This document shows, piece by piece, positions 43,779-55,935 of a DNA stretch of 64,000 nt. Where the stretch lies: contig NC_088711.1 of assembly GCF_963576615.1 (NCBI RefSeq), forward strand, positions 33,654,121 through 33,718,120, given 5' to 3'. Every line of letters starts with the position of its first letter. The stretch's first letter is position 1. Under the pieces are notes generated by a model. That model was not told the DNA's origin. It saw nothing but the letters and a program-made list of their open reading frames with translations, and made no database searches. A program made the translations under genes and the position numbers. The stretch comes from Watersipora subatra (Eukaryota; Bryozoa; Gymnolaemata; Cheilostomatida; Watersiporidae).

Positions 43779-43913
43779 GATTCTGTCGAGTCAAATGGAA
43801 GTCATCCCTCCTCTCACTATCCATCAAGAGTTTTTAACAATGGCTGGCCAGATACCAGGGAGAGCAGAACAGAAAGTGACTGGCATGCAGTAGCGAGCTT
43901 GGAGAGTGCCAAG
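43779..43913 (+). CDS. CACNB-like exon: region before the SH3 domain
   Basis: 135 nt, phase 0 at both ends, 45 codons, with acceptor TTTATGTAG and donor AAG|GTACTA. It starts DSVESNGSHPSSHYPSR, which resembles the GSADSYTSRPSDSD segment of vertebrate beta subunits. It ends WHAVASLESAK, matching the conserved AQLEKAK end of the corresponding vertebrate exon. The role is the linker that leads into the SH3 domain of a cytosolic subunit which traffics and modulates Cav1/Cav2 channels. The assignment depends on the joined reading with the next exons, which is unambiguous for the gene family. Confidence 0.85.
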
Positions 43914-44035
43914 GTACTACATACGTTCATAAAAAAATGTTCTTAATGCAAAAGTCTCACAAAGTTGTACAGGTTCTCCAGTACTATTGATATAATGGGT
44001 ACTTTATGTCAAGCGGATGGTGGTATGTTCAAATC

Positions 44036-44265
44036 TTAGTGTGACCATGCAATATTAAGGGAGTGACCATGCAATATTAAGGGTGTGACCATGCCAAATT
44101 AAGGGTGTGACCATGCAATATTAAGGGTGTGACCATCCAATATTAATGGTGTGACCATGCCATATTAAGGGTGTGACCATGCAATATTAAGGGTGTGACT
44201 ATGCAATATTAAAGGTGTGACCATGCCAAATTAAGGGTGTGACCATGCAATATTAAAAGTTTTAC
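44036..44265. repeat. 22-bp minisatellite, about 10 copies
   Basis: Unit GTGACCATGCAATATTAAGG plus GT, with copies differing at the AATATT/CAAATT position. Confidence 0.93.
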
Positions 44266-45475
44266 CATATTAACAAACAGAGCTGGGAAGTTTAAACAAT
44301 TATCAAATAGCAAACAATTACTAAGTTTGACCCTGCAGTATCAAGGCAGTGTGATACAATGCAGCATACAGTAGTGCACATATAGTCGCTAGAGCTAGTG
44401 ATTGTCACAGCTTACAACGAATAGGTTTTATACTAAACGTTGAGAGAACTGATGGATTATCGCTGTCAAATACGTAAGGGTTTGAGATTAACTGACGGAT
44501 TATTGCTCTCAAATACATAGGGATTTGTAATTGGCTGCTTTAGAGTTTTATAATTTTTCAACATACTCCGCTAAATGTTAGTTATTAAACTATCTAGGAA
44601 ACCCTTTGGAACCAAGATTCCTGTCTAGCTGCCTTTTCGTGCATTACATATGACTGTTAGTAGATCTGACCCTTTGTCTCCAGCGTTGTCTTGCTTCGCT
44701 TTGTTTTAATTTTGGAACATTTCATATTCTTTTAAAGAACACCAAAAACAGTTTGTTTGAAACCATAAAATCTGTGGCAAGTCTTGCATTCTGAGTTTTA
44801 TTGAAAATATTTGAGATTTATAAATATGTATATAAATTTATATGGTAGTAAAATTATAACATTGACATGGAAATTTTTCGTTATATTTTGATAAAATTAA
44901 AACTGGTTATTTCAAGTTATTCTAAAAACTAAAATAACTTTATTTGCTTATATCTTGGTCATGTAATTACCAATCAAAAAAACTGTTTTTATTCTACCCC
45001 TCGCTGTCTTTTCTCACTAAACTATAATTAGAAGAGCACTTATCGGCCTCATGGTTGGACGGATCACATCAGTATATGCAGGCACTTGCCTTTTTCCCAG
45101 TATAATTGTGTTGAAGTAATCCAGTTTCAATTGAAGTGGTAGTCACAGAGTAATTTGATACCTCTGCCGGAAAGGGGGTGGTAGTTGACATAGAAGGTAC
45201 TTTTGTATTCAGCATGTCAGCAGATCAGAACACGCAAAATAAATAATAGAAAGCTCATAAGTCAGCGTAGACAAAGTCAGCATAGGTAAATGCGGATAGA
45301 AGTGTCGAGACTTGAGGTAGTTGCCCAAATCAATAATTGAGCCAGAGTACGATGACTTACCCAGCAGCAGCCCATTGTGTGACCTTAACGTAATAATCAC
45401 CTGCTGCCACTCAACAACTCATAGCATAGTGCTCTCATCCTCTGTATCTTCACACTCAATAAGAGGCTGTAGTAT

Positions 45476-45945
45476 AAGGAAAGCTAGGAATGAATGAATG
45501 ATAAGGAAAGGTAGGAATGAATGAATGATAAGGAAAGCTAGGAATGAATGAATGATAAGGAAAGCTAGGAATGAATGAATGATAAGGAAAGCTAAGAATG
45601 AATGAATGATAAGGAAAGCTAGGAATGAATGAATGATAAGGAAAGGTAGCAATGAATGAATGATAAGGAAAGCTAGGAATAAATGAATGATAAGGAAAGC
45701 TAGGAATAAATGAATGATAAGGAAAGGTAGGAATGAATGAATGATAAGGAAAGCTAGGAATGAATGAATGATAAGGAAAGCTAGGAATGAATGAATGATA
45801 AGGAAAGCTAGGAATGAATGAATGATAAGGAAAGCTAGGAATGAATGAATAATAAGGAAAGGTAGCAATGAATGAATGATAAGGAAAGCTAGGAATGAAT
45901 GAATGATAAGGAAAGCTAGGAATGAATGAATGAAAAGGAAAGGAA
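45476..45945. repeat. 27-bp minisatellite, about 17 copies
   Basis: Unit GAATGAATGAATGATAAGGA plus AAGCTAG. The unit length is a multiple of three, so minus-strand frames of 206 and 188 codons stay open; they are not genes. Confidence 0.95.
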
Positions 45946-46664
45946 TGATAAGAGAGAATAACAAACCATCTAAACAAGTACACTTTTTCATTTGTTGAAA
46001 AGCTATACATGGATTTTGACAACTATTCAATTTGATCATGTACAGTTCTGTTTTACTAACTCTGTAATATTAAGTTAAAATGAGACAACTTCAAATATAT
46101 GCTTCCTTATACAACCTTTTTCAAACTACCCTAATCCAATTTTCTGCTGTCATAGCGAGCAGCCAGTATCGCTGCCGCTTCCTGTTTGCCAGGAACGCCT
46201 GTTACTCCGATGCTCTATTGAAAACATCCCGGTTTGTGCGACTTTCTAATAGCAATAGATTTTTCACATTTGATGTCATTAATGAACATTATCAACTATA
46301 AAACTCTCTGTCAGCTGTTGGAATACTCGAAGGGCTGCTGATACAAAGGTTTATTCTGGTAAAAAGTTTAGAAGTATTAGTGAACATTCTGACAGCTGTC
46401 AGCTGAAGCTGGATAATAATCGACAGGAGCTGAATGGACTGCTACAACTCATACTGTCATATTGATTGAGTTAGTACGTCATTTTGTTAGTACGTCAGAT
46501 TTCAAACTTTATAGCCAACTACAAGATATAGACAGTAGCTATGGTTTGTACTTTCACAGTCATCTGTTGTCATGAGACGGATCGAAGAAAACCCCTTTTA
46601 TCTAGGACGCAAACCTAAAGCTATTTGCAACTGGGTTTTTACCATCAAGTGACAGCCCAACCCC

Positions 46665-46965
46665 CTAAATGTAGATCTATGCACTGATTTTAGATCTATG
46701 GATCGATTATGGATCTATGGACTGATCATAGATCTATGGACTGATTTTAGATCTATGAACTGATTATAAATCTATAGACTGATTATAGGTCTTTGGACTG
46801 ATTATATATCTATGGACTGATTATAGGTCTATAGACTGATTATATATCTATGGACTGATCATAGATCTATGGACTGATCATGGATCTATGGACTGATTAT
46901 AGATTTATAGACTGATTTTAGATCCATGGACTGATCATAGATCTATGAAACAATCATATATCTAT
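46665..46965. repeat. 19-bp minisatellite, about 15 copies
   Basis: Unit ATCTATGGACTGATTATAG with GATCATAG and TTTAG variants. Confidence 0.93.
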
Positions 46966-47249
46966 GATTTGTTAGTAGTACTACTAATAAAAGAAATACT
47001 CAGCAATTTTACAAAATGTACAAAAGATTTACTTCTGAAAAATATTAATTTCTTTAATTATGATTTACTTTTTGCCTATACTATACAAAAAGCACATAAA
47101 ATTCAACTGTTTATGCATGATAAATTACTTTTGTGTGGAAATATCTAAATAGCTAATAGCTACTTATAGCAACTTGGTGCCAATGAGTCCAACCAGCTCT
47201 ATTCCTGCAGATATGCCCTCTAATAACTTATAAATAATTAAACGAACAA

Positions 47250-47503
47250 CGTGTAGGCATGTGGAAAGCTGTTGCACACCCCGAGTACAGGTGTGTATGC
47301 ACGTTGAGAGCTGTTGCACACGTTGAGTACAAGCGTGTATACATGTGGAGAGCTCTTGCACACTCCTAGTACAGGTGTGTAGGCATGTGGAGAGCTGTTA
47401 CACACCCCGATTACAGGTGGGTATGCACGTGGAGAGCTGTTGCACACCCCGAGTACAGGTGTGTATGCACGTAGAGAGCTGTTACACACCCCGAGTGCAG
47501 GTT
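47250..47503. repeat. 42-bp minisatellite, about 6 copies
   Basis: Unit built from GTGGAGAGCTGTTGCACACC and CCGAGTACAGGTGTGTATGC. Confidence 0.93.
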
Positions 47504-47915
47504 TTTTACATTCATCCTAGAGGGGTTTCAGGTTTAAAATGGAAATGGTTTTTTGATTAGTATTTGCTCAGCCTTAGGCCCGTTTATAAAATTGGAGTTA
47601 TCTTCCACTAGATAAATTCAGTAATAAGTGACCAGCATAGTTAATGAATCCAAAGAAAGTTTTTTAGCCTACAGCAAAGTATTAGTGTATACAGCAAACG
47701 TGTGATTATAGTAAACTTTCAAGTAACAACAGTTAATGGCACACCCGCTACGCATGCACTTTTCGGTATGGATTTTCTTTTCCAATGGTTCGATTGGAGT
47801 ATGAACATTTCATGGGTTCCCAGCTTAACATGTATGGAATCAGACTACCCCCTTAGTTAGCTTGTGATGTTCACGATAGTTTGAGATTGTGAGACTTTTT
47901 GTCTAAACGCAGGTG

Positions 47916-48948
47916 AGTAGGTCTACATGGTTCTATCACTGTACTACCGACAAGAATAATGAGTAGGTCTACATGGTTCTATCACCGTACTACCGACAAG
48001 AATAATGAGTAGGTCTACATGGTTCTATCACCGTACTACTGACAAGAATAATGAGTAGGTCTACATGGTTCTATCACCGTACTACCGACAAGAATAATGA
48101 GTAGGTCTACATGGTTCTATCACTGTACTACCGACAAGAATAATGAGTAGGTCTACATGGTTCTATCACCGTACTACCGACAAGAATAATGAGTAGGTCT
48201 ACATGGTTCTATCACCGTACTACTGACAAGAATAATGAGTAGGTCTACATGGTTCTATCACCGTACTACTGACAAGAATAATGAGTAGGTCTACATGGTT
48301 CTATCACCGTACTACCGACAAGAATAATGAGTAGGTCTACATGGTTCTATCACTGTACTACTGACAAGAATAATGAGTAGGTCTACATGGTTCTATCACC
48401 GTACTACCGACAAGAATAATGAGTAGGTCTACATGGTTCTATCACCGTACTACTGACAAGAATAATGAGTAGGTCTACATGGTTCTATCACCGTACTACC
48501 GACAAGAATAATGAGTAGGTCTACATGGTTCTATCACCGTACTACCGACAAGAATAATGAGTAGGTCTACATGGTTCTATCACCGTACTACCGACAAGAA
48601 TAATGAGTAGGTCTACATGGTTCTATCACCGTACTACTGACAAGAATAATGAGTAGGTCTACATGGTTCTATCACTGTACTACCGACAAGAATAATGAGT
48701 AGGTCTACTTGGTTCTATCACCGTACTACCGACAAGAATAATGAGTAGGTCTACATGGTTCTATCACCGTACTACCGACAAGAATAATGAGTAGGTCTAC
48801 ATGGTTCTATCACCGTACTACTGACAAGAATAATGAGTAGGTCTACATGGTTCTATCACTGTACTACCGACAAGAATAATGAGTAGGTCTACATGGTTCT
48901 ATCACCGTACTACCGACAAGAATAATGAGTAGGTCTACATGGTTTTAT
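47916..48948. repeat. 46-bp minisatellite, left block, about 22 copies
   Basis: Unit built from GAGTAGGTCTACATGGTTCT, ATCACCGTACTACCGACAAG and AATAAT. Copies differ mainly at two C/T sites. The same array continues at 51764 after a transposon insertion. Confidence 0.97.
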
Positions 48949-49166
48949 CCATAGATATAGTAAACCCTAGATTGGCGAATAGCTATCAATACAATGGAGC
49001 AAAAGTGAGGCCTATAATTGGCTGTTGTTTTCACGACGTTACGTCGTAGTGATGTGCATCACAGCATCAAAGCCTTCAATTGAGCAATAAGTTTAGTAGT
49101 GGAAGCACGCATGGCATGCTAGTTTTTAAGTCATAAACGTAACAATAAGACCAAATTCATCGTGAA

Positions 49167-50012
49167 ATGTCATCAGAAGAGACCACAACACCCCAGGTAT
49201 ATCCTGAATTGCCCATAACAAGACAGAACTTCAACTCAAAACAAGAAGTTCTCAACAATATCATAAGCTATCTATGCCGATTAAAGACACCCAAGCTGAA
49301 AGCTGCTAGTGGAAAATAATAGGAAAATCATCATCATTTCGTCATTGGTTTTGAGTCAGCAGCCAAATCTGTACATGGCATTGCTCAATATCTTTTCAGC
49401 AACTACCCTTACATCAACTACTTCCTAACCTTTAAGATCAACCAGGATCACATTGAGATTCTGTTTTCCACAATACGATCTAAGGGTGGCTATAACAATA
49501 ACCCGGATATGCAGTGCTTTAGATCTGCACTTCGAGCACTGCTCATAAAAGCAGATATCACACCACATCCCAATGTTGACTGTACTGATCTTGATGTGAG
49601 CAGGGCTGAAAAAACTGGCCAACTCCTGCTACATTCTCTGGCTAGAAAGAAAAAGAAAGAAGAGACAAAAGCTGAGGAAGGTGAAGATGAGGAGTTCAGT
49701 GATGAGGATTGTTTTTTAATTCAAATGTGATGAGTGTATCAAGTTCTTGACCGATGTAGAAGTAGTGGGAAGTAGAAATAGTAATGACACAACCCTAATC
49801 TCAGTTAAAAATAGAGGATTGGTGACCAGATTGATAGGCCGAATATGTATTGCTGCAGAAAAGTGCCTACGTTCACACATGGAGAGCTATGGTATCACAC
49901 AGAGAGCTTTTAAACGAGTAACATCACAGACAATAACATATATGTCTTATTACATAACCTCAATCAAGGTTTTACATGTACAGTGCATGCCAACAGTCTA
50001 CTCAAAACTATA
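49167..50012 (+). pseudogene. P-element / THAP9-type transposase C-terminal remnant
   Basis: A frame from MSSEETTTPQVYPELPITRQ runs through LKTPKLKAASGK, two adjacent stops at about 49316, then HHHFVIGFESAAKSVHGIA. It continues through YPYINYFLTFKINQDHIEIL and FSTIRSKGGYNNNPDMQCF into FRSALRALLIKADI. The INQDH...FF/LFS-IRS-GG-NNNP-x-x-QF block is the diagnostic C-terminal motif of P-element and THAP9 transposases. After an acidic-basic linker (KKKKEETKAEEGEDEEFSD) and one break near 49728, the tail LISVKNRGLVTRLIGRICIA to 50012 also matches. The THAP finger and most of the catalytic domain are absent. Confidence 0.88.
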
Positions 50013-50772
50013 GTAAATCGCTATACTAAAATCAGAATACACTATGCCGCTTCAAAGCAGGAATCTAGTTCAACCAACCTTAGACAAAAAACTATCTGTC
50101 TAGTTATTTTCAGACGTGTCTAATGGGTGTTTAATACAGTGGTCCAGCGTAACTGCTTCTAAATCTCATTTGACTCATTAGTTTGTTATTAGTTTAATTT
50201 CTATTTGGTCACACTTTGTATTATCAATGATATACCGGTAGAAGCTTCTAAATCATTGGTATTGTTCATTACCATGTGTGTAAGATTCTTGCCTCTCTCA
50301 TCCAAAGTCATTACAGTCATTCTTCGACTTAGGGGCTTAATGCGTTCAGAGACTGAGCTCGTATGTCAATTTACTCGCATGTTGGTGCAATTTTTTTTAT
50401 ATATAGAACAATTAAATATATATTGATTGGTTTCCATACTCTAAAAATGCAAATAAAACACTCAAAACAATATATTGTAACAGAAAGAACATGTTGGTTA
50501 TTGTTCTAACTTACCACATGCTTTCAAAAAGAAACAAATAAAAAATAATGCAAGGAAATGTGATTAATTAAAATGTAAAATTAAATACATACAATAGCAG
50601 CTAACGCTAGCATTTGCCAGAGAGGGAGAGATAAGTTATACTTCATTACAACAGCTGACTTTAATAAATTTGAATTTTATCCAAGTCTTAAAAGACAAAC
50701 TTAAAAGCAAACCTAAAAGCAAACTTTAATCTTTAACTTAACGTAATTAAAATTTCTTCGGCGTTCATAGTT

Positions 50773-50979
50773 TTAAGTTTTTCGCTGGTTAGCTAATTCT
50801 GTTTCGCTCTCTCGGCCAGCCGGCCGTTTTAAGAGAAACCTATCTAAGGACGTTTGCCTTTGTCGCCCTTTCAACGTGTTGCGATCAGGACGAACACAGA
50901 TGTTGTCACCAAGGGTTAATGCACGACCGCTAGGCAACTTGTCCGAATGTCTATTTTTTATAGTCTTGATAGATAGCAC
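50773..50979 (-). pseudogene. Tigger transposase C-terminal remnant
   Basis: Ends with KGRQRQTSLDRFLLKRPAGR, the QxSLDxFxxK tail typical of Tigger/jerky-type transposases. The catalytic DDE part expected before it is missing. Confidence 0.7.
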
Positions 50980-51120
50980 CGGCCATTTTACGTAGATTCG
51001 TTTCAGTTACGCAGTCACCGGCCAATTGTTTGTCTTTTATCCAAAACCTGAGCAGTCTCTCCATCAGTGGTTGCGAAGATCACTGCATCGTTTAGAAACT
51101 ATGGTTAGTCCTTTTGCAGA

Positions 51121-51290
51121 CTAAATGCCTTGAATATAATCCTTGTGTTTGATAATTGTGGATGTATTTCTGTCATATTGTTGAGCAAGCTCAATCACAC
51201 ATACATCTTTTGCATATTTTTCAATAATTTTCCATTTAATATCAATTGTTATCATTCGCTTTTTCTTTGCATTATCTATCCTTTTACTGG
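51121..51290 (-). pseudogene. Tigger transposase N-terminal helix-turn-helix remnant
   Basis: Reads KKKRMITIDIKWKIIEKYAK then VIELAQQYDRNTSTIIKHKD, the first CENP-B/pogo-type helix-turn-helix. It ends at a stop after YIQGI. Only about 140 bp separate it from the C-terminal remnant, so the DDE core is deleted. Confidence 0.8.
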
Positions 51291-51763
51291 CAAACTTTCG
51301 GTCTACGCACGGTACTTTTAATTCACATAATTCTGCACTGAAAATCGCGCACAAAAAACATGGTACAAAAGTATAATCTGAGCAGTTGAAAATACAGAGT
51401 GATGCTGTTCTCATAAAACACCTCCGACATACTTGGCAACTGTCTCATGTGCTCGTATCTCAAACATGGCTCGTATTTTAGTGCTAAAACTTGCTTAAAA
51501 GCTGGCTCGTACCTCAAGTTTCTCGTACGTTAGGGCACTTGTAAGTTGAAGTATTACTGCATATAAGTTTTACATATTTTCAATAAAATATGCAGTCTCA
51601 GATGCACAAACTATGGAAAAATTGAGCAGTTTTTAGTGCTAAGTCAATAGGAGTTAATAGATCAGCTGATTCGCTTTGCACATCACCATGACGTTGCGTC
51701 ATGCTAATTATAGGCCTCACTTGTTTTGATTATTCGCATATCTAGGGTTTACTATATCTATGG

Positions 51764-53220
51764 TTCTATCACCGTACTACCGACAAGAATAATGAGTAGG
51801 TCTACATGGTTCTATCACCGTACTACCGACAAGAATAATGAGTAGGTCTACATGGTTCTATCACCGTACTACCGACAAGAATAATGAGTAGGTCTACATG
51901 GTTCTATCACCGTACTACCGACAAGAATAATGAGTAGGTCTACATGGTTCTATCACCGTACTACTGACAAGAATAATGAGTAGGTCTACATGGTTCTATC
52001 ACCGTACTACCGACAAGAATAATGAGTAGGTCTACTTGGTTCTATCACCGTACTACTGACAAGAATAATGAGTAGGTCTACATGGTTCTATCACCGTACT
52101 ACCGACAAGAATAATGAGTAGGTCTACATGGTTCTATCACCGTACTACTGACAAGAATAATGAGTAGGTCTACTTGGTTCTATCACCGTACTACTGACAA
52201 GAATAATGAGTAGGTCTACATGGTTCTATCACTGTACTACTGACAAGAATAATGAGTAGGTCTACATGGTTCTATCACCGTACTACTGACAAGAATAATG
52301 AGTAGGTCTACATGGTTCTATCACCGTACTACCGACAAGAATAATGAGTAGGTCTACTTGGTTCTATCACCGTACTACTGACAAGAATAATGAGTAGGTC
52401 TACATGGTTCTATCACCGTACTACCGACAAGAATAATGAGTAGGTCTACATGGTTCTATCACCGTACTACTGACAAGAATAATGAGTAGGTCTACTTGGT
52501 TCTATCACCGTACTACCGACAAGAATAATGAGTAGGTCTACATGGTTCTATCACTGTACTACCGACAAGAATAATGAGTAGGTCTACATGGTTCTATCAC
52601 TGTACTACCGACAAGAATAATGAGTAGGTCTACATGGTTCTATCACCGTACTACCGACAAGAATAATGAGTAGGTCTACATGGTTCTATCACCGTACTAC
52701 TGACAAGAATAATGAGTAGGTCTACATGGTTCTATCACCGTACTACCGACAAGAATAATGAGTAGGTCTACATGGTTCTATCACCGTACTACTGACAAGA
52801 ATAATGAGTAGGTCTACATGGTTCTATCACCGTACTACCGACAAGAATAATGAGTAGGTCTACATGGTTCTATCACCGTACTACTGACAAGAATAATGAG
52901 TAGGTCTACATGGTTCTATCACTGTACTACCGACAAGAATAATGAGTAGGTCTACATGGTTCTATCACCGTACTACCGACAAGAATAATGAGTAGGTCTA
53001 CATGGTTCTATCACTGTACTACTGACAAGAATAATGAGTAGGTCTACATGGTTCTATCACCGTACTACCGACAAGAATAATGAGTAGGTCTACATGGTTC
53101 TATCACCGTACTACCGACAAGAATAATGAGTAGGTCTACATGGTTCTATCACCGTACTACCGACAAGAATAATGAGTAGGTCTACATGGTTCTATCACCG
53201 TACTACCGACAAGAATAATG
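51764..53220. repeat. 46-bp minisatellite, right block, about 32 copies
   Basis: Same unit as 47916-48948, with an additional TACTTGG variant (for TACATGG) recurring at multi-unit spacing. Confidence 0.97.
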
Positions 53221-53417
53221 TCAAACCTTTATCATATTAATTCTTAGCATTATGCAGTTGGTTTTTATGAGCTGCTGTATCCTAGCAGTATGGAGCGCCT
53301 CAACTGTAACAAACAGGTAGAAGTTGGGTCCCTTCAGATCAACCCTCCATCTTCTTCTTTAAAACTCACCCTCATACCATCTTCCCACTTTTTGCTGCCC
53401 TCCAAACTTTCACATAG

Positions 53418-53710
53418 ACTGGTGGTGGCAGGTGGTGGCAGGTGGTGGCAGGTGGTGGCAGGTGGTGGCAGGTGGTGGCAGGTGGTGGCAGGTGGTGACA
53501 GGTGATGGCAGGTGGTGGCAGATGGTGGCAGGTGGTGACAGGTGATGGCAGGTGGTGGCAGGTGGTGGCAGATGGTGGCAGGTGGTAGCAAATGGGGGCA
53601 AGTGGTGGCAGGTGGTGGCAGGTGGGGGCAAGTCGTGGCAGGTGGTGGTAGTGGCAGGAAGTTGGGGCAGGAAGTTGGGGCAGGAAGTTGGAGCAGGAGG
53701 TTGGGGCAGG
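53418..53710. repeat. GGTGGTGGCA minisatellite (10-bp unit)
   Basis: About 22 copies of GGTGGTGGCA, then GGAAGTTGGGGCA units (13-bp) at 53655-53710. It is purine-strand biased and G-rich. Open frames repeating HHLPPPATTC or WWQVVAGGG are artefacts. Confidence 0.95.
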
Positions 53711-54504
53711 AAGGGCATCAAACGCTACATCTCTCATATTGCTCTTTTCTTGGTCAAGCAATGCTAAATAGACTGTTGTGGTCACCATGAATATGGCTCT
53801 ACTGAAAGTATAAAAGAGCTCAACTTGTGGCAACTGTTGTCTGTTGTCATTTATCAGTCGATAACTACTAATATGTTTTACTGTTGAATGACAATCTAAA
53901 GTTGTCATTAAACATTTACTAGATTGTTGATATGTTAACCAACACTCGGTCTTTCCTTTCAGGCGCTTCTTATCAGCTCATAAAGTATTTAGCAGAGATC
54001 TAACAAACACTTGATGAGCAATTCTTAATAATTTCATTAATTTTTAATAAAAAATTGAAGGTCGGTCAGGCAAGTATATGCAATACTCTCAGTAACTATT
54101 AATAATGAATTCTGACAGTCTCAATGCCAGTTTGTCAAATATTTTCTGTTTCAAAAAGAAAAACAGTAAGAGATGAATATACGGTTATCCACTTATTGAA
54201 AATGCCGTTTCTGTGTGCAGGAGTGTGGACTATAGCTATATCCTAAGTCTATGTCAAAACATTATATAATATTCATTTCGTTGATTAATTATGGTTTATT
54301 GACTCTGCTAGAAGCAGACGTTAATGGAAATAGATTTTTCATAGCTGCTGGAAGGAGTATGTGCTTTGTGCATCTGTTCTCAAGCATCTCTCCTCAAGCA
54401 TATCTTGTTAGAATCGTCTTGCAGCTACAGATTAAACTCTGACCTTGAGTTCTGCTACTAGCGATGACTTGAGGAAGATGGAATCTCATATTCCTGCAAG
54501 GAGT

Positions 54505-54985
54505 GCCTGGAGGGATATGTGACTCACATGTTCTGACAATATATGGCTGAAGGGATATGTGACATATATATTTTGACAATATATGCCTGAAGGGATATGT
54601 GACTCATATGTTCCGACAATATATGACTGAACGGATATGTGACTCATATGTTCCGACAATATATGACTGAAGGGATATGTGACTATTATGTTCCAACAAT
54701 ATATGAATGAAGGGATATGTGACTCATATGTTCCGACAATATATGACTGAAGGGATATGTGACTCATATGTTTCAACAATATATGAATGAAGGGATATGT
54801 GACTCATATGTTCCGACAATATATGACTGAAGGGATATGTGACTATTATGTTCCAACAATATATGAATGAAGGGATATGTGACTCATATGTTCCGACAAT
54901 ATATGACTGAAGGGATATGTGACTCATATGTTTCAACAATATATGAATGAAGGGATATGTGACTCATATGTTCTGACAATACTAA
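54505..54985. repeat. 40-bp minisatellite, about 12 copies
   Basis: Unit built from GGGATATGTGACTCATATGT and TCCGACAATATATGACTGAA. Variants GACTATTATG / GTTTCAACA / GAATGA alternate with the consensus in a 120-bp pattern, indicating a higher-order repeat. Confidence 0.95.
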
Positions 54986-55365
54986 CAAGGCCTATAGATA
55001 TTAATAACTTCTGCTACCCTTTTATAGCCTGTTTAGTAAAAAAGTGCCATTTTTAGAGGATTAAGTTGAGAGACAGCTAAGACTACATTACTGTATCTAA
55101 TCAACATTTATCAAACGTCAGCACAATGAGGCTGCTTCAGAAGCCCATGAAATGTACTGCCTGAGAGAGTGTAAAGAGCTGAGTACGCGTGTCGATTCCT
55201 AATCTAATATAGGGGATGCTAATAGATATTTATACAGACGTGTCTGTCATTTCTTATTATTGGTCATCAATAGACTTATAAATAACTCCTCAATATTATC
55301 AAGTATCTTTTTAGTGACAGCGTCAGCGAAGATAGCTAAGAATCGCTAATTAATAGCTTCTGACT

Positions 55366-55660
55366 AGCCTCTGTATAGCCTCTGTATAACTTCCGCATAA
55401 CTTCTATATAACCTTTGTATATCCTCTGTATAAAATCTATATAACTTCCGCATAACTTCTATATTACCTTTGTATATCCTCTGTATAAAATCTATATAAC
55501 TTCCGCATAACTTCTATATAACCTTTGTATATCCTCTATATAACTTCTATATAACTTCCGCATAACTTCTGCATAACCTTTATATAACCTCTATATAATC
55601 TCTGTATAATCTTTGTATAACCTCTGTATAATCTCTATATAATCTCTGCTTATCATCTGT
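55366..55660. repeat. Degenerate TATAACYTCYGC-type repeat
   Basis: Loose repeats of CTTCTATATAACCTTTGTAT and CTTCCGCATAA words. It grades into the 11-bp array that follows. Confidence 0.85.
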
Positions 55661-55935
55661 AAAACCTCAGTAAAACCTCAGTACAACCTCAGTACAACCT
55701 CAGTACAACCTCAGTACAACCTCAGTACAACCTCTGTACAACCTCAGTACAACCTCTGTACAACCTCAGTACAACCTCAGTACAACCTCAGTACAACCTC
55801 AGTACAACCTCTGTACAACCTCAGTACAACCTCAGTACAACCTCAGTACAACCTCAGTACAACCTCAGTACAACCTCAGTACAACCTCAGTACAACCTCA
55901 GTACAACCTCTGTACAACCTCTGTATAACCCCTGT
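55661..55935. repeat. 11-bp minisatellite CAGTACAACCT, about 24 copies
   Basis: Nearly perfect CAGTACAACCT with occasional CTGTACAACCT. It ends 207 bp before the next exon of the calcium channel gene. Confidence 0.96.

Larger units (their letters stand above)
50314..51559 (-). mobile_element. Tigger (pogo) element, internally deleted, nested in the P element
   Basis: The ends are inverted repeats CAGTNATWCTTCRACTTA, left flanked by TA (50312-50313). Words CTCGTATGTCAATTTACTCG (left) and CTCGTACCTCAAGTTTCTCG (right) fit Tigger-type termini. Two coding remnants on the minus strand support the class. Confidence 0.82.
48949..51763 (+). mobile_element. P-element superfamily transposon inserted in the 46-bp minisatellite
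   Basis: The inverted repeats begin CCATAGATATAGTAAACCCT and continue imperfectly for about 100 bp (GTGAGGCCTATAATT shared). The flanks reconstitute one minisatellite unit if TTYTAT, or GGTTYTAT with overlap of the element ends, is duplicated. An 8-bp duplication would be expected for P elements. The transposase remnant is on the plus strand. A deleted Tigger element is nested at 50314-51559. Confidence 0.85.

Noticed and set aside
45419-46039. 206- and 188-codon frames repeating HSFLAFLII / SFIPSFPYH
   Set aside because: Two overlapping frames on the same strand are open because the 27-bp unit is a multiple of three without stops.
47916-53220. Possible CRISPR-like array (46-bp unit)
   Set aside because: Units are directly contiguous with no unique spacers, and the context is an animal gene intron.
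53334-53908. Frames repeating HHLPPPATTC and WWQVVAGGG
   Set aside because: Translations of the GGTGGTGGCA repeat.
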